64,000 nucleotides of DNA. Origin: Rhodocollybia butyracea (lineage: Eukaryota; Basidiomycota; Agaricomycetes; Agaricales; Omphalotaceae). Below the pieces are notes generated by a model that saw only the letters and a list, made by a program, of their open reading frames with translations, searched no databases and was not told where the DNA came from. Made by a program: the position numbers and the translations under genes. The number at the start of each line of letters is the position of its first letter. Position 1 is the first letter of the stretch. The DNA lies in contig JADNRY010000143.1 of assembly GCA_015501585.1 (NCBI GenBank), positions 1 to 64,000 of the forward strand. Direction: 5' to 3'. This document shows, piece after piece, positions 11,784-22,754 of the stretch.

Positions 11784-13064
11784 GAAAAACGCTCGACGTT
11801 ACCATATGTAGCATCGAAAGACATTTTTCCAGCTCCAAGAAGAGAGATCACAAGTGCAGCGTCCTCGCAAGTGCGTATATAAGTATTCGATGATGAATCT
11901 AATTTCAGCTCTGATGATCACATTCGATTGGCTTCACATTGTACTGGCTCCTGACTCCGTGTCAGAAGGACAGGTTTAAACGGGGAACAAGAGGGAGGCT
12001 GGGAGGCTCTTAGTGCGCACCGGACGTTTCCGAATCTGTTGTCTGGTTATTAATATCACTGATCTGCGTGATTCAAGTTGGAATATCAGAGTTACGCGAG
12101 GCTGCCCCAGCTTAGAGGTCGTGCTAGGTCATGCTACCAGTAGTATTTCTCGTTTGAACACATTAAGAAAATGGTTAGACCCGGGACAGCTCCGTCCGAG
12201 ACGCGGTTGAGCGTGGATGCATGTGTGTACACTGTACGTAGTACTGCCCTGTGGATGTATAGCGAACGTAAGATCGGTCGTCAGTCATCAGAGGAAAGAA
12301 AATTTTCGTTGATCTATAAGTAGTCAGTGACAAGCTTACTAGGACTGTGAATTGCTTAATATTTCAGGACAGTTGGACGTATTACTGTTGAAACGTTGAT
12401 CATTTGTCGCGCCGAGTTTAAAGCAAGGAAGCCGAATAGTGGCAGTGGCCATTGGAGATCTATCACATGTCTTGAGACCCCAAAGCATCAAATTCTCTGG
12501 ATATGTATGATAAGTAATTGGTTGAAAGAAGTTACTTTCATAGGTTTTGATCTGGTTTTATCAGAGCAACAAAGAGCTGCCATAGTTGCAAAATACACTC
12601 TCGAGATCACCTTGGCACCCGAAGACTGAAGTAGCTTACAAGTTACCATTGAGTCTATATCAGCTCGGGACGATCTAGTTTAGATATCTTCAAGGCCCGT
12701 AATTTTCTAGAGCAACCAAACTTTGCCCAGGTTTGCGGAAGTTGAAAGCTCCGACTCAAGACTTACATAGGTAGTGGGTGGGTACTGGTCCAGCCTGGAA
12801 CCGAAAGTCACAGAACATCTAGAATGTTGTGTATGACATGTTAAATTAAATCATATTTTATTCTTTGTCCCTTCAGGAATTGAACTTGCAGCCTCTGTGG
12901 CAGGTCTTCCCCAACATGCATGGTTAACTTACTTCGGTAAGCAATAACACGCCCTTGATGGATGCAACATGCCACGAGGGTTATTGAAACCCTTGATCCT
13001 ACAAGGCTAATTATAATTCATATCTACGAGAAACTTGTCTTCTTTGTTTAACTTGGGTACTGGT
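11784..13064. other. Intergenic region upstream of the DUF6534-type gene and downstream of the ammonia-lyase gene
   Basis: Small open frames (12013-12210, 12396-12629) have no recognisable content. I see no repeat or RNA gene. Confidence 0.4.
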
Positions 13065-15707
13065 TTATACAGAGGTTGGTCGCATAGCTTGGGAAAATAC
13101 ACTATCCATCCTTCCCTCCTGCAATGCCTGAAAGATAATACTGATTTGAGTTCCAATCTCATGCTTGTCCAGGCCCGGCAGTCCTTTCTTCATAGGTATC
13201 TTCAGATCATTCCGGACAAAGCTGTAAATAGTTTTTCCTGAATCACTGAGGAAGTTAATTGCGCCAGCATCCTGTATAAAATATTCCATTCGATTCTGGG
13301 AAAACAAATCCCGCGCCTGCACCTCAAACTTCTGAAGCCACTCAACAGGGCTAGTTGATGGTAGTAACTGGATGCCATTGTTCTGGGCTGTACGAGTGTA
13401 AAGCTCAGTGATCAGAGGTGAGAGCATAGTCTTGAATCGTGACATAGATTCCATAGACGCAGTAATACCAAATTGAACACGAAGTGTTGTGAACAAGGCG
13501 GCACATGTCTCTTGGAAGGTTGTTTTATCTGAGCATACCAAGACATTCGGAAGTTCAGCTTCAAGGAGAGCATTGAGTTTGTCCAGATACTGAACATTCA
13601 TTGCTCGTAGGTCTATGGCCTGGCATACGGTGTAAAGGTAGGTGGCCACCATCTTTGAAGCATGTCAGGAAAGATTTCAGAGAGAGTTAAATTAGAACTT
13701 GCTTGCTGGAGAAGCTGTACACAATTCTTGGCATACCTTGCGGATGCAAGAGCCATCGGATTGATGGATTGGGTATGACGTTCAGTCGAGTTGATATGAG
13801 GAAGGAATGATCCACTGAGAAACCCAATTTCTAAGAACAAGATGTAAACAAATTTTCAGATACTTGAAAATAGCACCACACCTGATAAGTAGGCGGAGCA
13901 GCAAAGATCTGAGGACTTAAGACCATAATCAAGGTTGGGTTCCCCTGCCGCACAGTCCGCAGGCAAACCTCGGTTCAAGGTTGGATTCAGAATTTCGGTA
14001 TGCTGTGCGTAGAGTATCTTGCCTAGCAGAATGTGGGAGAGCATAAGTTTCATATCTGCAAAACAACTTTGTCTCTTCACCTAATCCGAGTATGACATGG
14101 CGTACAGTGTCCATTGCCTCTGCAGGAGTAAGAGCCTGAAAGTTACCCGCATGGTAGATGTTGTGCGGGGGTTTACCATCGGGGTCAACAATGGGATTGT
14201 CTGTTGTTGAGTTCAACTCGATATTGACTGACTTGATTGCATGCTGGAGGCTTTCAGCGAATGGGCCAAGCCACTGCGGCACACACCTACGCAAACATTA
14301 GAACAAGCAATACGGTCACAGTGTATCTGGGGCGCACCGGATGTGATATCGATCCTGACGGAGTTGGTATTCAGGATCTCCCTCGGGATACTCCTTGAAG
14401 GCAAACTTAGATCCGTCTGCCATGCGTGCTATGTTGGCAGCAATCTCCACCTGTCCAGGGTGTGGGCGGGCCACAACATGAGGGAAAGGCTCAAACGGCT
14501 CGAGATTTGCCCTCAAGGCTTCGATTGCCATGACCGTGAGCCCTTGCGCTGCAAGGAGTAGTACATTTGCGTCATAAAGAACTTGTGCAGCAGCACTTGC
14601 ACTTGCCGCTGTTCCACTGTTCAACGATTATTAGACAAGATAGCATTAGGTATGATGAGCTTCAGTGAGGACATACTTCAGAATCGAAAGTCCCTCTTTG
14701 GGGGCATAGGTCAAAGGTTTCAACTGGATTTCCTTCAAAACCTGGGCCGCGGGTCTGACAGAGCGTTCCTTTCTAGGTTTGAAGGTAAGTTGCCAAGGAC
14801 TATATGATAAATAATATCTAATTACCCTTTGCCATACCAGACGAGGAGATCGGGAAGCCCAGTTAACGTTCCTGCAATATATGCAAGAGTTCCGAGGTCG
14901 CCTACAATGGGTATAGTTCGGAATCCTGAGATACATCATGGCCGATAGGAAAACATACCACTGGCGCTGAAATGTATATTTAAGAGTGAGTTCATCGGAA
15001 AGTAGCAGAGACACGTACCTTACAGTATTGTTCTTTGCTGCAAGGGGAACAACGTCGTGCACGAGGAGCTCATACATGGAGGTAATGACGTTCCAACGAA
15101 CTCCAGAATGTCCCCGAATCAAACTGTTCAAACGGACCTAGTTCGATGGTTTTATTTATGCTGCGTTAAGAAAGGAAGGTACGTACCATCACAGTCCCCC
15201 TCATAAAATCCTCATCAAGGACCATTTGCATATCAGCCGAAGTTGGGGCGGCCAACGTATTGGGTACGATCCCAGTAAGATTGTAGGCGACCAACGCTTT
15301 CTGGAGTTCCTCAAGCTGGTTGGTGCGCGCGAAAGCTATGCAAAAGCAGCACTCAGTAGACGATGACGAATGAAGCAAGATTGGTTACATGTTGCTCCAA
15401 CTCCGGTGGTGACACCATAAAGTGAGGCTCCCGCACTTATTCTTTCTTCAACGGCAGCGGTAGCCCGGTTGACTTTCGAGAAGACCTCTTGGTCATCCGA
15501 GAGTTTAGGAATTGCTCCTCGACTGCAAGTAGTTAGTCCAAAGTACTGTTAACACCGACTTGGGCTGGAAAAATCTTACCGAGAGACTGCAACCACTCCA
15601 GCAATGTCGAGGCTGCTGCCGTCGAGAATGACACTGTCCCCTGCAGAGACGAAAGCTTTGACCTTGTCTATCAAATCACGCGTGATAGAAGTGTGATTGG
15701 AGGACAT
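13065..15707 (-). CDS. Phenylalanine ammonia-lyase (PAL), 12 exons
   Basis: PAL deaminates L-Phe (often L-Tyr too) to trans-cinnamate and ammonia through the self-made MIO cofactor. Exons (high to low): 15580-15707, 15389-15522, 15187-15335, 15019-15137, 14959-14966, 14826-14901, 14677-14754, 14338-14616, 14102-14286, 13882-14055, 13703-13830, 13065-13652; about 681 aa, normal for fungal PAL. Landmarks: YGVTTG, LIRGHSGVR, the MIO triad Ala-Ser-Gly in SASGDLGTLAYIAG, NGTAASASAA, QDRYHIRCVPQWLGP, NSTTDNPIVD, HAGNFQA, LNRGLP, CQAIDLRAMN. The triad is encoded by an 8-nt exon. Intron 13653-13702 starts with GC (GCAAGT). The junction after exon 9 is uncertain: the obvious GT donor at 14105 breaks the frame, while a weak GC donor at 14101 keeps it. 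The start is the first ATG giving a PAL N-terminus. Alternative: a recently frameshifted copy. Confidence 0.88.
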
Positions 15708-18188
15708 GGTGAGTGAAGCTGAAGCAGCAATTCAGAAAGGGCGATCCCTTTTATGTCCTTGCTTGATACCATCGGTACCCCGTATCGGACCTTGCGTTCC
15801 GCGAGTTTTTTTTTGCAGAACTCCTCGTTTTGATGGGCTTCCGCGGCCGTGATGTGCTGGTAGAAAACTTTGAATGGGTGTTCCCCTCCCCATCACGGTA
15901 CACGTAGCGGAAGCTCATGAACACGACCAGACGTTTTGCAAAAAACCGTGAAAGGGCAACGTCCCGTTACTTGTATACGGCTGGTAACGACTCCCAACGA
16001 CAGCAAGACTACTTATCGATGATCAAAGAAATCATACTTCCCTGCACTCATGTGTCGGGCCGATAAAATCATAAAACGCCCTCTACCGAAAATGAAATTA
16101 TAGAGCCTCCGGAGTAAACGGAGTGAATCCTTGAGAACCCTCGGACTCGATACAACAGAGTTGGCACGGCGAAGTATCGCCGATCGTATTCAGACCTGCA
16201 AGGCGCGGAAGGGTCATTGAGGGATATTTTTCTGGTACACTTCTGACCGTGACCGCACCTAGGCTCTCTAAGGTCGTTGTGCTAGAGTTGTACGCTTTCA
16301 GTACTAGATTTCTCTTCACTTCCATATCGTTCTGCGGCCTACAGGTATATTGCCTACTAGTCGTACTTATTTTCAGCTGATAGGAGCTCTCTGGCCAATT
16401 GACTCGAGGAAGCAATCGATTTTCTATAGTTATTACAGCACCAGCTCGGGGTCAGCGGATGAAAGGACGGGTGGGAGCAGGGGCGGGTAGAGTCACCGTT
16501 GTACACTTCTGCCTTCGCGCTGTAGCTCATACCACCTTTTAGCTGAATTGACCTATCTGGTTCCCGAAAGTCGCTCCAAGCGATCGAACAACCTCCAGAT
16601 GATTCAACGACCTCATGTTATCAAGCGGTCCAGGCTGCAGCGAAACGACGTCTAGGGAAGACTGTTTGATAAGTATGTCCACAAGGGATCCCTGTCCTTC
16701 GAAACCGGAATGAGTTTGAATGCTTCAATTCCCTTCGACTTCGCCCTCGCTTTAGGCTAGGCATGAGTGCCGTAGTTGTGGTGATACGAGTGTGAGCAGT
16801 TATCAGACGCCATGGAAGCAGATTCGACGTGTGTGAATGTTGTGTTGTTATTGTGGTATCGCACTGCAAGGAAGGCAGCGGCAACGTCCAAGGAGGCTCG
16901 AGTGAAAGCATTTTGTAGAGATTCGATTTTTTTCGTCCACCTTTCGACTGTCCCCATGTCACGGTATCAAGACTTGAATGTTCTGGCGAAAAATTCCAAG
17001 CAAGAGTGGAGCTGGTTTCTCTGTAGATGTCGAATCAGGGCTGAACAAAAACCGGAACATAATCATCAAGATATGCTCCTATTTCGAAGGAGAGGCAGGA
17101 GGAAAAAGTTCAACCCGCGAAAGAAATACGTGGGTACCCCAAAGGGAATGAAGGAATATGCGAACGTGTATGTAATAAATTTAAAGTACAAATGAAGAGG
17201 GCAAGTGTTGTTTGTAGAATATGCAGGTGGAAGGACTGGGAAGAATGGGAGCGGAATGTAGAGAGAGGGATGAGAGGGAGGGGGTGGAACAGAGGAAACG
17301 AAGGACGATGGGGATGAAACGGGATGGGAATGGGTAAGAGGAAAAGGCGGCATAGAGAAAGCAGCAGTGAAGAAAAGAAGAGTAAAACAGAAGGGCGAAG
17401 AGCAAGGCGTTGAGACTGAGAGGCAACGCAAAAGGATGAAAAGAGCAAACCGTAGAATAGTAAACGCAAAAAATCGAAAACATGAAACCGAGCAGAAACA
17501 ACTGCTATACAAGATGAACGATAGCAAACCATCACGCCAACGATCCGGAAGGCAATGCGAAACCTTGATAATTTTTTCTCCCCCCATCTATCCGTCACTC
17601 TCCCAACATCGAGCGCTCGCTGTCGTTCACTCGACCTTCCTGTCACCCATTCCGACAGCAATCCCAGCCATGACAGCTTTCTTCAATCGAACTCACATGT
17701 CTCCCGCTACCAGTGGTAACGCGACGAACAGAGAGTTCGACACCTCCAACAGTTCCAGAGATTCACCACCCATTTTTTTTTGACGATCCATAACCTAGTC
17801 GGTTGTGGCATAGAACTCGAACGTGAGTTGTACCATTATTAGTCGCAGAATCAATGTTTCGTTGTATGGAAGCACTGTTATAGAGGCCAAAATGATATGC
17901 ATGCCGTAGGGAAAACTGGATGAAGACTTTCGACAATTCCATCGTTGAATAATCTTGTGAGGCTGTAGGAGAGCGCATCGACAATTCGGGAGCTTCATTC
18001 TTCAAGCGTGGCATCGCTGGGACGAAGACTGAGATTTGAGAATGAAGACATAGCTATATCCAAGCTGCAACGTATTGACACTGAATGTAAAAAAGCTTAA
18101 GAGATAATCTGGCATAGTATTTCGACGACGTACCCATGATCACCGGGAAGACATTGTCCGACGCCGCACGAGACGTCTAGTTCGAAAC
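15708..18188. other. PAL upstream region and stretch without a recognised gene
   Basis: 15708-16097 is the likely PAL promoter; no motif was assigned. Frames at 16098-16415 (minus), 16757-16957 (minus) and 16812-17195 (plus) lack known motifs. The long overlapping minus frames at 17066-17661 are translations of a purine-biased strand and are not taken as genes. Confidence 0.4.
17200..17480 (+). repeat. Purine-rich (GA) strand-biased tract
   Basis: The plus strand is strongly biased to G and A here (runs such as GAGAGAGGGATGAGAGGGAGG). This creates long low-complexity open frames rich in Ser, Leu, Phe and Pro on the minus strand. Such tracts can form triplexes or act as nucleosome-poor promoter parts; I only observe the composition. 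Confidence 0.6.
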
Positions 18189-18851
18189 CTATACCCTAGT
18201 ACCATTCTCTCTATCCCCTGGCCGTCTACGCGTATCCGGATTCAAACGTGTCTCCTCATTATCAGAATCCGAATCCGAAACTTCCCCAAAAGCATCGTAC
18301 AGCTCCCTCGTCGAAGTCAGTCTGCCACTGCGTATTGGTGCGTGCGGTGGGGCGCCGGAAATGGGAGCTGCAGTGGGATGTCGTGAGACTCGTGAACCAG
18401 CACCGAATCCTGTCATCGGAACAGGCTCATCATCCACATCCAAAGGAAGACTTTCGTATTCGCCAGTCCTTCTGAATCGGAACATGTTTTTGAGGCCTCC
18501 CATTCTCCGAACCCAGAAAAACACTGCGACGCATATTCCAAAAAGTATGACGACAGCGATAGCACCGCCAAACCATTTTTTGTTGGACGAGAGGTTAGAT
18601 AAAGAGGGAAAGTAGCCTTCGTCGGGCGTTGGTGTCATTGTTTTGGTGGGCATAGGCGTGGATGTAGATGTAAATGTTGGACCGGAAGTGAGGGTAATCG
18701 TGTCTGGTTCTGTTTCCGTCGTACTTGTAGGTGATTCTGTTTCGGTTTGCGCTACGCGTTTAACGTTGAGCACAAGGGCAGAAGCAAGGTCCCAGTCAAT
18801 TCGAGTCATTTTCAGGATTTGTTCGTACGAATTCACGGGAGAATACTGCAA
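18189..18851 (-). CDS. C-terminal part of a kexin (Kex2)-like type I membrane protein
   Basis: The 220-residue frame has a Ser/Thr/Pro-rich stalk (about 35-85), the short YFPSLSNL motif, one membrane helix (WFGGAIAVVILFGICVAVFF, about 93-112) with a basic VRR stop-transfer, and a cytosolic tail. The tail carries YESLPLDVDDEPVPM and ends with TRELYDAFGEVSDSDSDNEE, which closely resembles the tail of fungal kexins. Those are Golgi proprotein proteases cutting after Lys-Arg, and the tail holds their sorting signals. The subtilisin-like catalytic domain (Asp, His, Ser) and P-domain are not recognisable in the 500 bp upstream. This is either a gene fragment or the last exon of a gene whose other exons I cannot see. 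The listed start is just the first Met of the open stretch. Confidence 0.6.
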   Translation of the reverse strand: MQYSPVNSYEQILKMTRIDWDLASALVLNVKRVAQTETESPTSTTETEPDTITLTSGPTFTSTSTPMPTKTMTPTPDEGYFPSLSNLSSNKKWFGGAIAVVILFGICVAVFFWVRRMGGLKNMFRFRRTGEYESLPLDVDDEPVPMTGFGAGSRVSRHPTAAPISGAPPHAPIRSGRLTSTRELYDAFGEVSDSDSDNEETRLNPDTRRRPGDRENGTRV

Positions 18852-19404
18852 AAGTTTCGGGTAGTATTTGCTGTATTTTCTGGGGACGTGAATTCTGGGT
18901 ACAAGTCAGGGGATTCGAGAAAGAGCAAACACAAGAACATACCGTTTCGTGACTATTCGTAGAACAGATGCCCTTTTCCGTCTTGACTTTGAAGTGGTGG
19001 TGTACTAACGGCTGGGTGTGCAGCTAAATTCAGATGAGTGGAGCAAATAAAGTCACATGCATTGCGCGTACCGTTTTGTTCCTCGCTCGCTTGAAGCTGT
19101 TGTCTCTCAGGTTGAAAACCCCTCGAGGTTTGCTCGAGGTCAAAGAATGCAAGATTGGCGCGCGCTTGTTTGTGACATGGTTTATCATTTCAGGGACTAA
19201 TGCATTATTCCACATGTAGCAATCGTACTACTTACTACTCCTCTGAGAGGGTTTGCAGTCTACCTTCTCTTTCAAGTGGGTACCGGGTCGAGCTCGTTGC
19301 TCCTTTCCCCTAGAGTCTGGCTTCGCGGGATCCCGCTACAAAGTGGAACCGTGTATAATACTACTACCACTGTATCATGATGTAAAATAGCCGTACTTAA
19401 GGAT
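18852..19404. other. Upstream of the kexin-like fragment
   Basis: No convincing kexin exons, other gene or repeat. A short CCCCTCGAGG palindromic stretch near 19119 is probably chance. Confidence 0.35.
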
Positions 19405-19476
19405 TCCGATATGGTGTAGTGGCTAACATTATCGCCTCTCACGCGATAGCCCGGGGTTCGATTCCCCGTGTCGGAA
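19405..19476 (+). tRNA. tRNA-Glu (anticodon CTC)
   Basis: Seventy-two nt fold into a full cloverleaf. The acceptor TCCGATA pairs with TGTCGGA, with discriminator A at 19476. The A-box is GGTGTAGTGG and the anticodon stem ATCGC/GCGAT holds the loop CTCTCAC with anticodon CTC (reads GAG). The T-arm has the B-box GGGTTCGATTCC. There is no intron. It lies only about 14 bp before the start of the duplicated unit at 19490. Confidence 0.96.
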
Positions 19477-20514
19477 TATATTGTCACCTTGAGTGATTTG
19501 TTTTCTTGTTTTTTGGTTCAAATAACTATTACAGTGTTGAAATCAGTGCTGAATTCCTTTTAGTATCGAAGCTCAAGTATTGAGCATGTTCGGTTGACAG
19601 TCTTGTGTCTCACCTACCATGCCCCTCGAGCCTTAAGTGTATCCAGAGGACACCGGGACATCCGCACCATGCTCAAAAACGTCTCCTACGCTGTGCCAGT
19701 ACAGGGCACTGTATAAACGGGCTAAAAAATTACATACATCCGAGTGCTTTCTGAGCCTAAGCAGAATATGAGCATCCAAACGATCTCTGGCTTCAAGCGA
19801 GCATCTTGGCAAGCATGATATATTATCTCTTTCACACGCATTAGCAGAGCCTTGCGTAGCTGCATAGATTGTGCCGTCGTTAACAGGGCGCCCATTTCCT
19901 TAGACAATACTTATCATATCGATATCAATTTTGAGTGCACTTGATTGGCATCAAGGCAGTGACTATGGGAAAAATGGTATCATTTCCTGGAAGTACGGCG
20001 GTCGTATGACGTCTTATACCGTTGGTGTTAGCCATCTTTGTACGATCGTCAGTCAGCATAAGTACTCCATGTATCAAAGCCTAGGCTTGAGGCCATACCA
20101 TACTTATACCGGATCCGGAGTCGGGTCCAGTCCTCCGCTGCCAAGTCATAAGCTCAAAGATCGTTACCCTCGCTGCGCGTAGAACTAGAGGGCTTTATTA
20201 ATACCGATGCAACCTGCAGATGCTTATAATAAAACTCAGCTGTGCTGGCTAGACCAGCCATGCCGAATAAATCCCCGCAGTCCGCTAGCAGACTTGAAAT
20301 ACTTGATCAAAGTTCAGAGACATGGGCCTGTAAAGCTGTCATGATATGGCACGTTCTGAACTTATTACCCGCAGAGAACGGCTCACAGCTAAGAGCGGGA
20401 TTTATCAAATCAATTGACTGGCTTTAAGTATTACCATGGATCCAGACCTTGATCTGGCAGACTCATAAATAGGACTCAATTTATAGTTATTGATCTCCCT
20501 CTCCCCCCCTCTCG

Positions 20515-20536
20515 ATGATAGGGAGCTCCCTATCAT
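20515..20536. repeat. 22-bp perfect palindrome overlapping a start codon
   Basis: ATGATAGGGAG is followed by its own reverse complement CTCCCTATCAT, and the last bases are part of the ATG at 20535. It could form a stem in the mRNA at the start site. Copy B (about 30239-30260) has one mismatch. Confidence 0.6.
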
Positions 20537-21670
20537 GACACCATCCGAAGTGCAAAATATTGCATCAACAGGTCAAGCTATCTACTACAATACAATTATA
20601 TATATTACGACATGGTTCTTCTTCGGTAAGTAGGAAATCTAAAGGAGCGAAAGCGCATTCTGAGGGCAAATAGGGCTGTATAGTTTGATAGCATCAGTGA
20701 CGTTATATGTCTACTTGTAAGCGTAATATCATCTATATTGATTTTAATTTGATATTCATGCTTGCATACTTTCGTATTTTTCAGCCGATGCTACATGATT
20801 TCAAGCAGCTCTCCCAGGAAACCAGTGCTTGCCTGTATATTGGTTATGTTAATTCTGACAAACACATGGAATTATGTTTGTCAATGGGTATTACATCTGA
20901 GTAGAATACGGATAGTAGTCTCACCACAGATCGCCATGTTAGCATTCCCTTGGTATGCACAATCTGTTTGGCCCCAGAATATCTGTGTGAGTGTCTCAGC
21001 TTTCTATATTACTATGCAGCCACATAGATCTTATGGACTTTGCACAGATGATTATTTGCAACATCTTTGTTACACAGAGAGTTTGTGCTGTTTGGCCGCA
21101 CTCAAAATCTATTAGATACACGCTGGCTGGGTTCACAGCGGCAGATAGTGGTATGATTCTCTAATTTAATCATGAAATTAATACTCAGGTCAAAGGATCT
21201 TTAGCCCTCAAGCTTGCTAATTGCATTGTCAATAATCTCAAGTTATCAGTTGTGCATAATGTTCACTTGGCTTCAACATTTTTTTCTATTGCACTCGGTG
21301 TAACATATCTATTCTTTTTTGCACTAAAAGCATGGTATGGTATATTATATATATTATACACGCTACTTACGTCCCTATTTCTGAACCAGGCATCATCATC
21401 ATGCAACAAGTGTACTTTATTCAACTCATAAAAAACAATTGTCACCAGCAACCAGAATTATTCTACTCATGTTTGAGTCTGGCATCCTGGTTTTTGCTTC
21501 TGAAGTAGGGAAACAGGAACAGTCATATCTAATCCTTACTGATTCTCAGATTCATAGCTTCTGATCGCTATTCTTAGTATTATTGGTCGTCATACAGTGG
21601 AATATTCTGCTTTAGACCTTTGGCATCGAATAATGATTGAAGTATTTGCTGCCTTAATGGTGAGTCTTGC
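20535..21670 (+). CDS. Basidiomycete multi-span membrane protein, partly resolved
   Basis: Exons 20535-20625, 20674-20716 and 20785-20887 join in frame. They give an N-terminus (MTPSEVQNIASTGQ), then hydrophobic helices (TTWFFFGLYSLIASVTLYVY and VLACILVMLILTNTWNYVCQW). Further exons are suggested by coding-like pieces: IICNIFVTQRVCAVWPHS near 21060, FFSIALGVTYLFFFALKAWYG near 21290, and RIILLMFESGILVFASE near 21450. The last resembles the LTESGILYSCIW segment of the gene at 46147-47591, so both probably belong to one family of heptahelical-like fungal membrane proteins of unknown function. I could not join the 3' exons cleanly, and some stops remain. It may be decaying. Confidence 0.45.
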
Positions 21671-21834
21671 TAAACCTTTAGTACTAGTAGCACTCAGGTT
21701 GATTTTAATATGAGTAGGCACTTTTTCCATTTTTTCTTGTATTTTGTATCCTGGTTATCCGATTTCCACATGAAGAAAGTTTCCATCATGATGATCTTGT
21801 AATTCATTTCACAACAATAAACTAATCTTCCAGG

Positions 21835-22315
21835 TAATTGAATACAGTGATCTTCTTGTTTTTTGGTTAAAATAACTACTATTACAGGGTTGAAATCAGT
21901 GCTGAATTCCTTTTAGTATCGAAGCTCAAGTATTGGTTGTCAGTCTTGTGTCTCACCTCAGGCCTGTGGCTTGCCACCATGCACCTCGAGCCTTAAGTAT
22001 ATCCGCACCGTGCTCAAAAACGTGTTACGTCTCTTACGCTGTGGCATTGTATGAATGGGCTAAACACCTGAGTACTTTCAAAGCTCCTTAAGTGCTTTCT
22101 GAGCCTGAGCAGAATATGAGCATCCGAACAATCTTTGGCTTCAAGCGAGCACGATACTTATGTTATATCTCATCACAGACCCTTGCATAAAGTTAGTATC
22201 AGCTACATATATTGTGCCATCGCTTGCAGGGCGCCCTCTTCCTTAGACAGTACTTATCATATCGATATTAATTCTGGGCGCACTTGATTGGCATCAAGGC
22301 AATTGGAAAAACGGT
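21835..22315 (+). repeat. Tandem-duplicated unit, copy B, first part
   Basis: This stretch matches 19495-19975 (same order, many point differences and small indels). The match stops at about 22315 and resumes at 29132, so about 6.8 kb has been inserted in copy B relative to copy A. Confidence 0.7.
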
Positions 22316-22355
22316 GATACGCCCCGAGACTTTTTCAGTCTAAAACTAGACTTAA

Positions 22356-22726
22356 TTGGATTTAAAGTTGTGAGTTTACAAAAATCTAATCAACGAGGTA
22401 AGTGTTCTCAGCCTCATGCTCACTGCAGCACTTCACTCACCGATGGTCAGTGTACGCTCAGCGCGCCTAAGACCCCGTTCTCCTTTCCATCGGTTCGAGC
22501 TCATGCCCCGGCACTTTCAAATTGAATGTTTATTTGATTTCTCATTACTCATGTTTTTCCTTAATTACTTATACTCCTGAGGGCCGCAGTAGTCTCAAGT
22601 TTTCCCCTTGTCTAACTTGACTGCGAGCCCTCAGGTAAATCTTCTCATTACAAGTTTTCCCTATTTTCTAACTTGACTGTGGACACACGTAGTTACTTAC
22701 AAGCCATTTTGGTGTATTCTGCGCTA
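22356..22726 (+). repeat. Split direct repeat A1 of the Ngaro-type element
   Basis: 371 bp nearly identical to 26893-27263 and forming the 5' end of the element. Both begin TTGGATTTAAAGTTGTGAG. Confidence 0.9.
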
Positions 22727-22754
22727 ATTATAACATCGCTTCGCTCAAATACCC

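Larger units (their letters stand above)
19490..21834 (+). repeat. Tandem-duplicated unit, copy A
   Basis: The sequence from about 19490 recurs starting at 21835, directly after this unit: compare 19495-19930 with 21845-22290, and 19985-20575 with 29145-30300. The unit is about 2.3 kb and carries the membrane-protein gene at 20535. Copy B is broken by insertions, while copy A is continuous, so A can serve as the empty-site reference. Confidence 0.75.

Noticed and set aside
14287..14319. PAL intron with donor at 14319
   Set aside because: It would be only 33 nt. The donor at 14337 gives a 51-nt intron and the conserved DRYHIRCVPQWLGP.
17066..17661. Long overlapping minus-strand frames (up to 183 codons) rich in Ser, Leu, Phe and Pro
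   Set aside because: They mirror a purine-biased plus strand, overlap in three frames, and show no motif or splice pattern.
19030..19219. Facing open frames on both strands near 19.1 kb
   Set aside because: Both are about 61 codons, have no motif, and the sequence is not a palindrome; chance.
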